Of a stretch of DNA of 64,000 nucleotides, positions 11,885-23,689 are shown in pieces. The notes under the pieces were generated by a model. It searched no databases, was not told where the DNA came from, and saw only the letters and a list, made by a program, of their open reading frames with translations. A program made the translations under genes and the position numbers. The stretch's first letter is position 1. Every line of letters starts with the position of its first letter. The DNA lies in the NCBI GenBank assembly GCA_029582155.1, contig CM055903.1, positions 37,556,853-37,620,852 on the forward strand, given 5' to 3'. This DNA is from Panopea generosa (taxonomy: Eukaryota; Mollusca; Bivalvia; Adapedonta; Hiatellidae).

Positions 11885-13660
11885 TATATACAATGGTAGG
11901 AGAAGGAAGCAAGTGAAATGGCAAGAGTGTGTCAAGCAGTGTTAAGTGCAATCGTAATAGAAGTAATAGTGTTGGTATAAGTGTTCAGTGTAATCGTTAT
12001 AGAAGTAAAAGTGTTGGTAGAAGTGTTTATTACAATCTTAATAGAAGTAATAGTGTTCGTAGAAGTGTTTAGTGTGATCGTAATAGAAGTAATTGTAATG
12101 GTAGAAGTGATTTTTTTAATCGTAATAAAAATATTTGTGTTGATAGAATTGTTTACAGTTATCGTAATAGAAGTACAGTAAAACCTGTCTAAGTGAACAC
12201 CTCTATTAAACAGGCACCTGTTTTAAGCAAACATGTTTCCTATTTCCCATTTCTATGCTTTCAGAGTAAATTTACTTGCATTAACCAACAACATGTCTTA
12301 AAAGGCCACCTTTGCTCTTTCCTTTGACTGGCTGCTTAAGACAGGTTTGACTGTAATAGTGTTGATAAAGTGTTCAGCATAATCGCAATAGAAGTAAAAG
12401 TGTTGATAGAAGTATTTAGTATAATGGCAATAGAAGTAAAAGTGTAGATAGAAGTGTTAAGTATAATTGCAATAGAAGTAAACGTGTTGCAAGAAGTGTT
12501 TAGTATAATGGCAATAGAAGTAATTATGTTAAAATAAGTGGTTAGTGTAATCGTAATTATAGAAGAAATAGTGTTGGTAAAAGTGTTTAGTATAATCGTA
12601 ATACAAGTAACTTTGATCATAGAAGTGTTTAGTACAATCGTAATAGAAGTAATAATGTTGGTTAAAGTGTTAATTGCAATCGTTAAGGAGACATATTGTT
12701 GGTAGAAGCGTTTTGCAATCGTAATAGAAGTAATAGTGTTGGTAGAAATGTTTATTGCAATCGTGTTAAAGTAATAATGGTGGTAGAAGTGTTTAGTGCA
12801 ATCGTGATAGAAGCAAAAATGTTGGTTAAAGTGTTAATTGCAATCGTTAAGGAGAAATATTGTTGGTAGAAGCGTTTTGCAATCGTAATAGAAGTAATAG
12901 TGTTGGTAGAAATGTTTATTGCAATCGTAATAGAAGTAATAGTGTTGGTAAAAGTGTTTATATCAATCGTAATAGAAGTAATAGTGTTGGTAGAAGTGTT
13001 TATTGCAATCGTAATAGAAGTTACAATATTGGTAGAAGTGTTCAGTGTAATCGTGTTAGAAGTAATAATGTTGGTAGAAGTGTTTATTGCACTCGTAAAG
13101 GAGAAATAGTGTTGGCAGAAGTGTTTATTGCAATCGTGATAGGAGTAGTAGTGTGATAGGAGTGTTAAGTGTTATCGCAATAGAAGTAATAGTGTTGGCA
13201 GAAGTGTTTATTGCAATCGTAATAGAAGTAATAGTGTCGGTGGAAGTGTTTATTGCAATAGGAATAAAAGTAATAATGTTGGATGAAGTGTTTAGTTCAA
13301 TCAAATAGAAGTAATAGTGTTGGTCGAAGTGGTTAGTATAATCATAATACAAGTAACAGTGATAATAGAAGTGTTTAGTACAATCGTAATAGAAGTAGTA
13401 GTGTTGGTAGAAGTGTTAAGTGCAATCGTAATAGAAGTAATAGTGTTGGTTGAAGAGTGTAGTAAAATCGTTTAACACGTAATAATGTTTGTAGAAGTGT
13501 TTATTGCGACCGTTATAAAAGTTATAGTGTTGGTAGAAGTGTTTTGTGCAATAGCAACAGAAGTAATAGTTGTTGAAGAAGTATTAAGTGCAATAGTTAA
13601 AGAAGTAACGTTTTTAGTTAAAGTAACGGTTTTGGTAGTGTGTGCAGTAATGGTAGACGT
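11885..13660. repeat. 42-bp minisatellite, about 38 copies, with an inserted MITE
   Basis: The unit contains tgttggtagaagtgtttatt and caatcgtaatagaagtaat, with a 42 bp period. As 42 is a multiple of 3, the frame is kept from unit to unit, giving Val/Ile/Glu-rich plus-strand frames (for example 12900-13109) that are not genes. The array is interrupted at 12176-12353. Confidence 0.93.
12176..12353. mobile_element. 178-bp MITE with TA target-site duplication
   Basis: The left end cagtaaaacctgtctaag and right end cttaagacaggtttgactg are imperfect inverted repeats of about 20 bp, flanked on both sides by TA (12174-12175 and 12354-12355). The element sits inside the 42 bp array and interrupts it cleanly. 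TA duplication and CAGT termini point to mobilisation by a Tc1/mariner/pogo-type transposase; this assignment is inference. Confidence 0.8.
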
Positions 13661-14023
13661 ATATTGATGATAGAAGTGACAGTTGTAGCAACACCGGTAG
13701 AAGCAGTTTTATAAATTGTTGTGACACTGATTTTTGTAAATGTTGTCGTTTCCATAGTTCAATTATCTTTAAAGTGGTAATAACTTCATTGCTATAACAA
13801 ACTGATGTCAAACTATGACGAAAAAAGAAAACAAAATCAACCAGACTTTAGATCAATAAACGGTGATAGCGTGAATGCATAAAGTAAATGTAAAATACGG
13901 TAGCAATTAATCGTAAAACAGTAGAAATTATAGAAGGCAATGTAAAAGCGCCTTTACATTTGTTTTCTCTAACGGTAATAACGACATAAGGTGCGATTAT
14001 GTACGTATTAATTTTACATTTAC

Positions 14024-14084
14024 CTCCAGCTGCGAAAAAATATGCCAAGGCAAGAAAAACACTGAACTTAAATACGGAGTCCAT
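14024..14084 (-). CDS. Exon 1: start codon and signal peptide, residues 1-20
   Basis: The ATG at 14084 has A at -3 and G at +4. It opens a classical signal peptide (MDSVFKFSVFLALAYFFAAG) with a hydrophobic core and small residues near the expected cleavage site. Donor GTAAAT follows GCTGGAG and leaves phase 1, matching exon 2. Open-frame continuation past the donor to 13848 has no similarity to the rest and is read as intron. Confidence 0.78.
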
Positions 14085-14173
14085 CCTGTCTTGGAGACGG
14101 AATGTGTCTTACTGCCGATGTAACAACTTTTATCTCCAGGCACTGAACCTTATAATGTGTGGAATTGAGCTGA

Positions 14174-14180
14174 TTTTATA
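14174..14180 (-). promoter_or_regulatory. Candidate TATA box for the galaxin-WAP gene
   Basis: TATAAAA on the minus strand about 90 bases upstream of the start codon, which would place transcription start roughly 60 bases before ATG. The surrounding DNA is AT-rich, so the match could be chance. Confidence 0.25.
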
Positions 14181-15930
14181 AAGAATGTGAATACGTGAAC
14201 TTGATATCATTACGCGTTCGCTTTCTTATATTGTACGTGTGCAAGGAACAAGAAGAAAACCAAGTATGTGTTTAAAGTAATTTATTATATTGTACAATTA
14301 TAACTTTAATATCATGAAACTGAACAGCTATAATTGATATTAGTGCTATATTTGCATTCGATACAGTAATTGTTTCACAATTAAAAACACACTTTTTTAT
14401 AGGTCCAACTGAATAGTTAAATGACACGGTCACAAAAACAGCATACATATAATCAAAGCATAGAATAAGTACACAGCAAACATATAAAGAAAGACACAAC
14501 AGAGGCCACAGAGGTCACGATATTGGAACAATCAGCAGGAAAACCGCCACTTGGGAGCTCAAACATGGGTTACACATCTTCCAATCTCGCTCTTCCCCTG
14601 CTGTCACATTACAGAACGATAATGTGTAAACCTGGGAATTATTGTTTATAAACAATGGGAATCAGAGATTCAACATAAATGTGGGATTCGAATAATACAT
14701 TCTTGTAATGACTAATTATAAGTTCTTTCTTTCATTGAAAACGGGCATATTCATGTTTTAGTTAGTTGTACAACAAAATGGTGAAATTATTACAATGGAA
14801 TACACTCGAAGCTGGCCTTACTGTGGTTTTCCACGTGTATTTAAATATGATATTGATAATTACTCGTGTAGACAACAAACTTTAGTGTTTAAACTGATCG
14901 TCTTAAAAATAAAACAGCGACATTTGTTTGTATCTGTGCCTAATAGAAAGACCAAGTACTATTACATTCTGGTCCTAGTCCAAGTTACTCAATGTATCTT
15001 ATATTTGTAGATTGAAAAATAAATGTTTTTGAAAGAAGCCGTTGATACGTGTTTAAATTCTATACAAATATATTACAATATGTTAAACGTTTAAATATAT
15101 AAAAAGTTTAATTACATTAAACAAATATATGTCTAACTTGAGACGTAGTATTCAAAGGACACATCTACCAAAATAAAAAATGATTGCCAGTATTTTTGTA
15201 CTCTCCTGCCAATATTGCTTAACAATAGCTCCTAAGAAACGTACAGCGGGTTATTTTTCTGATCTACGATGACGCTAATACACTGTACACGTAATACTGG
15301 TTGCATTGATCGCGTAATGCCTTAAGATGATTAGCGTGTCGCCGAGGAGCCGACATGTCGCACAGATGGTTTGAGAATGATATTGATGTCTGAGAATTAA
15401 TTTTATAATGTACTTACTGACTACAAGATTATGTGTTATAACACATGTCTTTTTTGTCTGATTACCACTGCCACAAGTTTTAAATAATGTGAGTCATCAA
15501 CCGAACACGACCTGGTCCTAGAACATGTTCTGTGGCTTTATATCATAACATGAACCCGTGTTTTATAGCAACTTCTGTTACTATACTGACTAAATTGTTA
15601 ACATTGTGAGTTAATGCTATCAAGGAGCATGTCAAGCAGTAATTTTGTGATATGGTTTACGTAATTGTTAACTCTGATATTAGTTTGATTTGCCAATGAA
15701 CAATTTTCAAGATTTCTTATTATAATCAAAATGACAATAAAACTAATAATCTGGCAAAAAGAAATAGCTACCTTTCTAACTAAAGTACATGAAAAATATA
15801 AATAAATGAAGTGCCACATATAATATTTTGTATCTGGATTCTCTATATATCATTTATATCGTTATTTTATTATCTGCTTTATCACTATTTTTAACTTTTT
15901 CTTATTGTTATTTATATTTCCACTTTTGTA
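14181..15930. other. Intergenic, no gene recognised
   Basis: AT-rich DNA upstream of the galaxin-WAP gene. Short open frames (up to 75 codons) lack any domain, signal peptide or splice context that would support them. Confidence 0.5.
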
Positions 15931-15934
15931 TCTT

Positions 15935-16230
15935 TATCAATAAACACAACACAGTGAATTTCTGGAAAAACTTTTTTTTCATTATGAACATTAATGTTAT
16001 AAACTTAATACTTTTGGACAATTATAACTATCATTAAGTTAAATTCAAAATTACAGCTAAAAAAATCGTAAAATACTGAGATAAATGGAATTAAAGTAAT
16101 TAAAAAACACCCTGTCCAATTGGAATTCGTATATTCCAATTGGCTTTAGTTTCAAACGGGAAATAACGATTTCCAAGCGGTCAATTCCAATTGGAAACAC
16201 AAGTTACACAAGTTTCCAATGGGAAGGTAA
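15935..16230 (+). mobile_element. Dispersed element G, copy 1, with TTCCAATTGGAA palindromes
   Basis: Contains acacaacacagtgaatttctgg and several copies of the palindrome-like ccaattggaa and tttccaatgggaa. The same pair of features, in opposite orientation, occurs at 23690-24060, so this is a dispersed repeat. Confidence 0.5.
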
Positions 16231-16346
16231 AGTGAATGCATGTGCGTGCATACAAGTGCATTAAAACAAGAAGTAGTAGTGAAAGTAACAAACACAAAAG
16301 AAGAGTTTATATTTGTGCGTGCGTGTAGTGTTCACAGTGGCAGAAA

Positions 16347-17683
16347 TAACAGTAGCAGCAGCAGTAGTAGTAGTCGTAGTAGTAGAAGCAGCAGTAGTAG
16401 TAGTAGCAGTAGTAGTAGTGGTGGTAGTAGTAGCAGCAGTTGTTGTAGTAGTAGTAGTTTTAGTAGTCGTAGTAACAGTGATGGTGTAGGTAGAGGTTAT
16501 AGTAGTAGAAGTAGTAGCGATGGTTGTAATGGAGGAAGTAGTAGTTGTGGTGGTGGTAGTACTAGTAGTAGTAGTAGTAGTGACGGTGGTGATTTTAGTA
16601 GTAGTGGAAGTGGTAGTACGAGTAGTAGTAGTGACGTTGGTGATGGTAGTAGTAGTAGTAGTAGCGGTGGTGGTGGTAGTACGAGTACAAGTAGTAGTAG
16701 TGACGGTGGTGATGGAAATAGTAGTAGTAGTGGTGGTGGTGGTGGTGGTAGAAGTAATAGTAGTAGTGGTAGTGGAAGTGGAAGTGGTAGTGGTAGTGGT
16801 AGTGGTAGTAGAAGTAATAGAAGAAGTATTAACGGCAGCAGCAGCAGCAGTAGTACTACTAATAGTAGTAATAGTAGAAGTTGTAGAAGTATTAACAGCA
16901 GCAGCAGCAGCAGTAGTAGTAGTAATAGCAGCAGCAGTAGTAGTAGTAGTAGTAGTATTAACAGCAGCAACAACAGCAGCAGAGTAGAAGTAGTAGTAGA
17001 AGTAGCATTAACAGCAGCAGCAGCAGTACTTGTAGTAGAAGTAGTAGTAATAGCAGTAGTAACAGCAGCAGTAGCAGCAGTAGCAGTAGTAGTAGTAGTA
17101 GTACAATAAGTTGTTAAAGCAGCAGCAGCAGTATTAGTAGTAGTAGTAGAAGTAGTAGTATTAACAGCAACAGCAGCAGTAGTAGTAGTTGTATTAGAAT
17201 AAGAAGTAGTGTTGATGGTAGTAATAGTAGTAGTAGAAGAAGAAGTAGAAGAAGTTGTAGTAGAAGTAGTAGTAGCAGTAGTAGTTTTTAAAAGCAGAAG
17301 CAGCAGCAGCAGCAGCAGCAGCAGAAGTAGTAGTAGTAGTATTAACAGCAGAAGTAGTAGTAGTAGTATTAGTAGTAGTATTAACAGCAGCAGCAGCAGC
17401 AGCAGTAATAGTAGTAGAAGTAGTAGTAGTACTATTAACAGCAGCAGCAGTAGTATTAGTAGTATTAACAGCAGCAGCAGCAGTGGTAGTTATATTAACA
17501 GCAGCAGCAGAAGTAGCAATAGTAGTTGTATTATTATTAGTAGTAGTAGCAGTATTAACAGCAGCAGCAGCAGCAGCAGCAGCAGTAGAAGTAGTAGTAG
17601 TAGTAGTAGTAACAGCAGCAGCAGTAGTTCTAATAGTAGAAGAAGTAATAACAGCAGCAGCAGTAGCAGCAGCAAAAGCAGTT

Positions 17684-17717
<34 letters not shown>

Positions 17718-17738
17718 CAGTAGAAGTAGTAATATTAA

Positions 17739-17774
<36 letters not shown>

Positions 17775-18316
17775 TATTAACAACAGCAGCAAAAGTATTT
17801 GCATTAGAAGTAGCAGCAGCAGTAGTAGTAGAAGTAGTATTAACAGCAGCAGCAGCAGTAGTAGTAGTGGTAGTAGAAGTAGTAGTATTAACAGCAGCAG
17901 CAGCAGCAGCAGAAGTAGTGGTATTAGTAGTAGTAGTAGTATCAACAGCAGCAATAATAGTAATAGTAGTAGTAGTATAAACAGCAGCAGCAGCAGCAGC
18001 AGCAGCAGTAATAGTAGTAGTGGTATTTGTAGTAGTAGTATTAACAGCAGCAACAGCAGCAGTAGTAGTAGTAGTAGTAGTAGTAATTGTAGTTGTAGTA
18101 GTAGTAGTATTTTCAGCACCAGCTGCACCAGCAGTAATAGTAAAAGTAGAGGTAGTTGTATTAACAGCAGCAGCAGCACCACCAGTTGCAGCAGAAGTAG
18201 TAGTAGTAGTTTTAACAGCAGAAGCAGCATCAATAGCAGTAGAAGAAGTAGTATTAACAGCAGCAGCAGCAGCAGTAGTAGTAGAAGTAGTAGTATTAAC
18301 AGCAGCAGCAGTAGTC

Positions 18317-18349
<33 letters not shown>

Positions 18350-18762
18350 CTAGTAGTATTAGTAGTAGAAGTAGTAGTAGTATTAACAGCAGCAACAGCA
18401 GCAGCAGTAGTAGTAGTAGTAGTAACAGTTGTAACAACAGCAGCAGCAGCAACAGTAGTAGTAGTAGTAGGAGTATTAACAGCAGCAGCAGTTGTAGTAG
18501 TAGTAGGAGTATTAGCAACATCAACATACAGCAGCAGTAGTAGAAGTAGTAGTAGTAGTAGTAGAAGTAGTAGTAGTATTAACAGCAGCAGCAACAGAAG
18601 TAATTGTAGTAGTAGTAGTATTAACAGCAGCAGCAGCAGCAGCAATAGTAGTATTAGTAGTAGTATTGACAGCAACAACAGCAGCAGAAGCAGCATTAGT
18701 AGTAGTAGTAGTTGTAGTATTAACAGCAGCATCAGCAGTAGTAGTAGTAGTTGTAGTATTAA

Positions 18763-18793
<31 letters not shown>

Positions 18794-19223
18794 GGATGTA
18801 GTATTAACAGCAGCAGCAGCAGCAGTAGAAGTAGCAGTAGTAGTAGTAATAGTAGTATAAACAACAGCAGCAGCAATAGTAGTAGTAGCAGTAGTAGTAG
18901 TATTAACAGCAGCAGCAGCAGCAGTAGTAGAAGTAGTAGTAATAGTAGTAGAAGTATAAACAGCAGCAGCAGCAGCAGAAGTAGTATTAGTAGTAGTAGT
19001 ACAAGAACAACTAGTAGTAGTAGCAGTATTAGCAGCAGCAGCAGTAGAAGTAGTACTATTAATAGCAGCAGTAGTAGCAGTAGTAGTAGTAGTAGTAGTA
19101 GTAGAAGTAATAGTAGTAGTAGTAGTAGTCACGGCAGCAGCAGCAGCAGCAGTAGTTTTAGTTGCAGTAGTAGTAATAGTAGTAGTAGTAGTAGTTATAG
19201 TAGAAGTAGTAGTATTAGTAGTA

Positions 19224-19269
<46 letters not shown>

Positions 19270-19341
19270 AAGTAGTATTAACAGCAGCAGCAGCAGTAGT
19301 AGTAGTTGTAGTAGTATAAGTAGTAGTGTTGGTGGTAGTAA

Positions 19342-19376
<35 letters not shown>

Positions 19377-19402
19377 ATACAAGTAGTTGTTGTAGTAGTT
19401 GT
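16347..19402. repeat. 3-kb compound trinucleotide array (AGC/AGT)n
   Basis: About 1,000 tandem triplets, mostly AGT and AGC with interspersed GGT, AGA and AAC. From about 17100 on, the array is organised into blocks of 50-100 bp: a run of AGT, then attaac, then a run of AGC. Phase is kept through nearly the whole tract, so frames of 289, 443, 485 and 560 codons read as poly-Ser, poly-Val/Ala or poly-Leu/Thr on both strands. None is called as a gene. Confidence 0.97.
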
Positions 19403-20015
19403 AAAGTATGTTTACTTTCGTTGCCCCAAAATATTATAAATATCTATCTTTTCAGAAAGAAATGGCAAAAATGTTAATAACGATTACATGCATGATTACA
19501 TGCCGGAACTGCATATCTCAAAAAACTTCGGACGCTATACACACCATAACAAACCGCAGTGATGTTTCTGACATTCATCGACCGCGGTGAAACGAATTCC
19601 CCTGAGCTTATATTCTCGTGCGAAATCTCGCTCTCGCACGCGACGAGAATTCGGGATTTCGAAGAGGTCAATTATCATAGCAATGTTACCAATGACCCAG
19701 TGATCTCTGCGGGTGGGGTCATCAAAACGAGAAAGACCATCACTCTTTAATTTAAAGGACACGATCATTGCCGTAAAGTGTCTATGTTTGCCGAAGCATC
19801 AGTCGAATAGGTAATTTAATACATACAAGTTATTTTTTTAAAAAATGTAAAAAGAGCAAGAGAGATAAAATCAATATTCAAATAAATCAATATAAAAGTA
19901 ATATCAATAGAAGCTTAATATAAAAAACATTGTAATATGTATCAGTACAACAATGATTTTTTGTTGTTTTGTGTGTGTGTGTGTTTTTTTTTTTGTTATA
20001 TTTATCAGTACAAAC
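19403..20015. other. Intergenic; short GC-richer block at 19545-19760
   Basis: 19545-19760 is less AT-rich than its surroundings and is open in more than one frame on both strands, but no domain is recognised. A (GT)n-poly(T) tract occurs at 19970-19995. The block may be a fragment of a dispersed repeat. Confidence 0.3.
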
Positions 20016-20195
20016 CGGGCCTGATTAGCTCAGTCGGTTACGCGTCTCTAACCACTAATTCAAGTGGGAAAGTTATCAGTAACTTGTGGAGATGGGGTGT
20101 GCTCGAGTACTGGTTAATCCCAGGAAACACAGGTCAGGTTAACTGATCGTCTAATAGCTCTCGATAGCATAAAATGACGCTAAATATGCAATCAA
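20016..20195 (+). mobile_element. tRNA-derived SINE, family A, internally deleted
   Basis: The head cgggcctgattagctcagtc resembles a tRNA A box. It is followed by gttatcagtaacttgtggag and a tail with ataaaatgacgctaaatatg shared with copies at 51595, 55918 and 60045. The B-box region and central block seen in the other copies are missing. Confidence 0.7.
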
Positions 20196-20934
20196 TCATT
20201 ATCAGTACAAATAAAGAATAATGTGTAATAGTAGTTGTAATAGTGGTAGTCACAGTATTAAACATAATAAAGACAAATCTGATTAAAGATCTCCTGGGGG
20301 TAATATTGACCTAGTTTATGAAGAGATTTATTATAAACTACAACTTAGGATATTGTACGGCTGTTGACGAATTTGTTTTATTATTGGGGTTTTATATCTG
20401 TTTTAACATATTTAAGGTAAATACGGCGTATCCAGTTTTACTGATGTAAGAAGAAATCAGAATCCGAGTAGAACAACCGAGTAGAACAACCATACTTTCC
20501 ATTGGTATCTTTATTTTTTTTAATATTAATAATTTACCTTAGCTGATCACGCTTAAGTTGCCTTTCATTAAAAATAAAAAATATGTATACATTCTCGCTG
20601 AAATTAATAAACAAGTTCTATTTACTGTTTTATTTATATTAAATTTCATAAAGTAAAACAATATATAAAGTGATACAAAATACCGGAAACTGTCAATATG
20701 TTACGAAAGTCTCGGCAATATCGCTCGTTATATTCCGGATATTTCCGAAAGCGATTACCTGTAGCAGACGAAATATAATTTTTTAAGCGGATGATCCGTG
20801 CAGAGTTTTGGGTATTCGCCATCTTTATCTCGTCTTTTATTAGTTTATTCTCTTCAATCACGCGTAAACTCTTGGTGCCCAGAAGAAATTTGACTTTAAA
20901 GATGATAAATCTATAGTATTAGTCTTGGTAGTAG
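20196..20934. other. Intergenic, nothing recognised
   Basis: AT-rich DNA. A 71-codon minus-strand frame at 20646-20861 has no recognised domain and no supporting context. Confidence 0.4.
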
Positions 20935-22640
20935 TAACATAGAAATTTTCTAACTGGACACTAGATTTTCTAGTCTATATTTACTCAGCATTCTTACACG
21001 CCATTCAAATTTCTTATTTCACACTAAATTTTCGTATATTTTTCGACATTGGATTATCTCACACGGTACACAACATCCTTACTTGACTATAGATTTTTCT
21101 TACTGGGCACTAGATTTTCTAATCTATCTATACTCAACATCCTTAAACAATATTCAAATTCTTTTTTTGAAACTTTATTTTCATACGCGACACTAGATTT
21201 TCTCACTTGATACACAAAACCCATACTTGACTAGAGATTTTTTTACTGGGTACTAGAATTTCTAATCTATATATACTCAACATCCTTACACAACATTTGA
21301 ATTCCTTATTTGACACTATATTTTCATACACGACACCAAATTTTCTCATTTGATACATAACATCCTTACTTGAGCATAGATTTTTCTCATTTTCTTTTTC
21401 CACACTAGATTTTCATACTCGACACTACATTTTCTCACTGGGCACTACATTTTCTAATCTATATTAACTCAACATCATTACACGAGACTCACTTTTCTTT
21501 TTTAACACTATATTGTCATACGCGATACTACATTTTCTTACTGGATACACAATATCCTTACTTGACTATAGATTTTTCTTACTCGGCACTAGATTTTCTA
21601 TTCTGCTCAACATCCTTACACAATATTCAATTTTTTATTTGACACTTTATTTTCATACCCGACACTAGATTTTCTCACTTGATACACAAAACCCTTACTT
21701 GACTATAGATTTTTCTTACTCGGCACTAGATTTTCTAATCTATATTTACTCATCATTCTTACATGGCATTTAAATTTCTTATTTGACACTATATTTTCAT
21801 ACATGACACTACAATTTCTCACTTGATACACAACATCGTTACTTGACCATAGATTTTTCTTACTGGGCATTAGATTTTCTAATCTATATTTACTCAACTT
21901 TCTTATACAACATTCAAATTCTTTATTTGACACGATATTTTCATACACGGCACTACATTTTCTCAGTCGATACACAACATCCTTACTTGACTTTAGATTT
22001 TTCTAACTTGGCACTAGATTTTCAAGTCTATATTTACTCAACATTCTTACACGCCATTCAAATTTTTTATTTCATATTATATTTTCATACGTGACACTAC
22101 ATTTTCTCACTTGATACAGAACATCATTATTTGACTATAGATTTTCTTAATGGGCACTAGATTTTCTAATCTATGTATACACAACATCCTTACATGACAT
22201 TTGATTTCCTTATTTGAAACTATATTTTCATATGCAACATTAGATTTTCTCACTCGATACACAACATCCTTACTTGACTATAGATTTTTCTTACTGGGAA
22301 CAAGATTTTCTTATCCATATTTAATCGACATCATAACACGACATTCAAATTCCATCTTTGACACTATAATTTCATACGCAACACTAGATTTTCTCACTCA
22401 ATCCGCAAAATCCTTACTCGACTATATATATTTCTTAATGGGCACTAGCTTTTCTAATCTATGTATACACAACATCCTTACACGATATTTGATTTCCTTG
22501 TTTGACAATATATTTTCATTCGCGACACTTGATTTTCTCACTCGATACACAGCTTTAATCAACGCTAGATTTTAATTTTTGGGCACTAGATTCTCTTATC
22601 TATATATACACAATATTTTAGTTGACATATGATTTTCTTA
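20935..22640. repeat. 144-bp satellite, about 11-12 copies
   Basis: The motif cttgactatagatttttctt recurs at about 144 bp spacing (21083, 21227, 21371, 21699, 21843, 21987, 22131, 22275), with one irregular interval around 21560. Each unit holds two related half-units built on cactagattttct. 144 is divisible by 3, so short frames persist; not coding. Confidence 0.9.
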
Positions 22641-23689
22641 CAAAACACTTAATTTTAAAACTTAAAGTTAGTAAAGTTCTGAACAATTTATTTATATAAA
22701 TATGACATCACACCTTGAATGTGTCAAATTAAACATAAATTACTCATCAAAAGCACTCGTATATTCATGCAGCCTGTTAATCCTTTTTTTTTTATAATAG
22801 TTTCAATTTCCCCATTGTTCATTTTTTATAGAAAATTATTATAACTATTAAAAAATTAAGGATTTGTATGTTGTTAAATTAACGACTAGATTTTTCGAAA
22901 GCGAGGCAAACTATTGTGAAACAAATACCTGTATTTAATTTCTTATATTTCTCTCAAAACACAATGAAAAATATCTTTATATGTTTGTTGTTGAATGATA
23001 TATTAAACTTGCATTCTTAAAGATAATAAAATAAAATAAAATAAAATAATTAACATTGTTTATTTAGGGTCCAGATCTTTCTGAACGCTACACGCGTAGA
23101 AACAATGGGAAATGTTGATTTTCGGTAATGGTTACATTTTGGAGGAACATTAATTTTTTTATCAATTTAAGCTGATTAAGATAATTTTAAAAGTATCGGC
23201 GATTGAAAATATAGTATACCAAATGGTTATTGTGAAGAATTCATATTGGTATTTTTTTTTATATCTTTCGTGAATTAAGGTTTTGAAAAGAACCATTTGA
23301 TGCCGAAAAAATTACATCGCTCGGAAATGAGTAAATTGTGGATGATTTCTTTTCTAATAAAACTTTATTTATTGGTAACTGTGCTATATGACCGATTGCA
23401 AATGTATTATATCAAATGAGTTTTGTCAGTTTTTCTTGTTTCTTTCTTGAGCATTTTTCGAGAATTAAGGTTTAAAAAAGGAACGCATTGAGTATAAACC
23501 GCACATTTTGTCAATATTGTTCGATTTTAAACATTTCATTGGACGAACTATTTCTTCTAACCTTTAGCAATTCAAAGTTTAGATATAATGAAACAAATCA
23601 TTTAAATATCAATAGATAACGTAATGTAACACCAGATAAAAAAGCATAAGTGTACACCCATAAAGCGTAGACTTTCCGTAGTGCGTGTG
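22641..23689. other. Intergenic, nothing recognised
   Basis: Very AT-rich DNA. Two similar segments around 23220-23300 and 23395-23480 (both with an aattaaggttt motif) suggest an old duplication. Confidence 0.4.

Larger units (their letters stand above)
11787..14023 (-). other. Intron 1 of the galaxin-WAP gene
   Basis: A 2.2 kb intron, mostly occupied by the 42 bp array and the MITE inside it; donor GTAAAT at 14023. The remaining 13670-14023 shows no other feature. Confidence 0.75.
2073..14084 (-). other. Gene model: secreted VWC-like/WAP/galaxin-repeat protein (5 exons, 871 aa)
   Basis: The assembled model joins 14084-14024, 11786-11649, 9837-9748, 9143-9012 and 4267-2073 on the minus strand. 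Each intron has a GT donor and AG acceptor, and all four junctions are phase 1, so the frame stays open from ATG to stop. The 871-residue product has a signal peptide (1-20), two VWC-like modules (about 40-65 and 69-95), a WAP domain (about 102-137) and about 26 galaxin repeats (142-871). Galaxin repeats are known from coral skeletal matrix and from squid light-organ proteins; WAP domains occur in the abalone shell protein perlwapin and in antimicrobial or antiprotease proteins. An extracellular matrix, biomineral or mucosal role is therefore inferred, not shown. The start has A at -3 and G at +4. I know of no named gene with exactly this architecture, so no symbol is given. Confidence 0.82.

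Noticed and set aside
11981-13667. Val/Ile/Glu-rich frames of 60-98 codons
   Set aside because: Products of the 42 bp array whose length is a multiple of three.
13848-14023. Continuation of the exon 1 open frame past the donor
   Set aside because: The canonical GTAAAT donor at 14023 and phase match with exon 2 make the intron reading far better; the continuation lacks cysteines and any domain.
16240-19477. Long poly-Ser, poly-Val/Ala and poly-Leu/Thr open frames (up to 560 codons) on both strands
   Set aside because: They follow directly from the AGC/AGT triplet array, occur in several frames at once, and have no unique sequence, splice context or domain.
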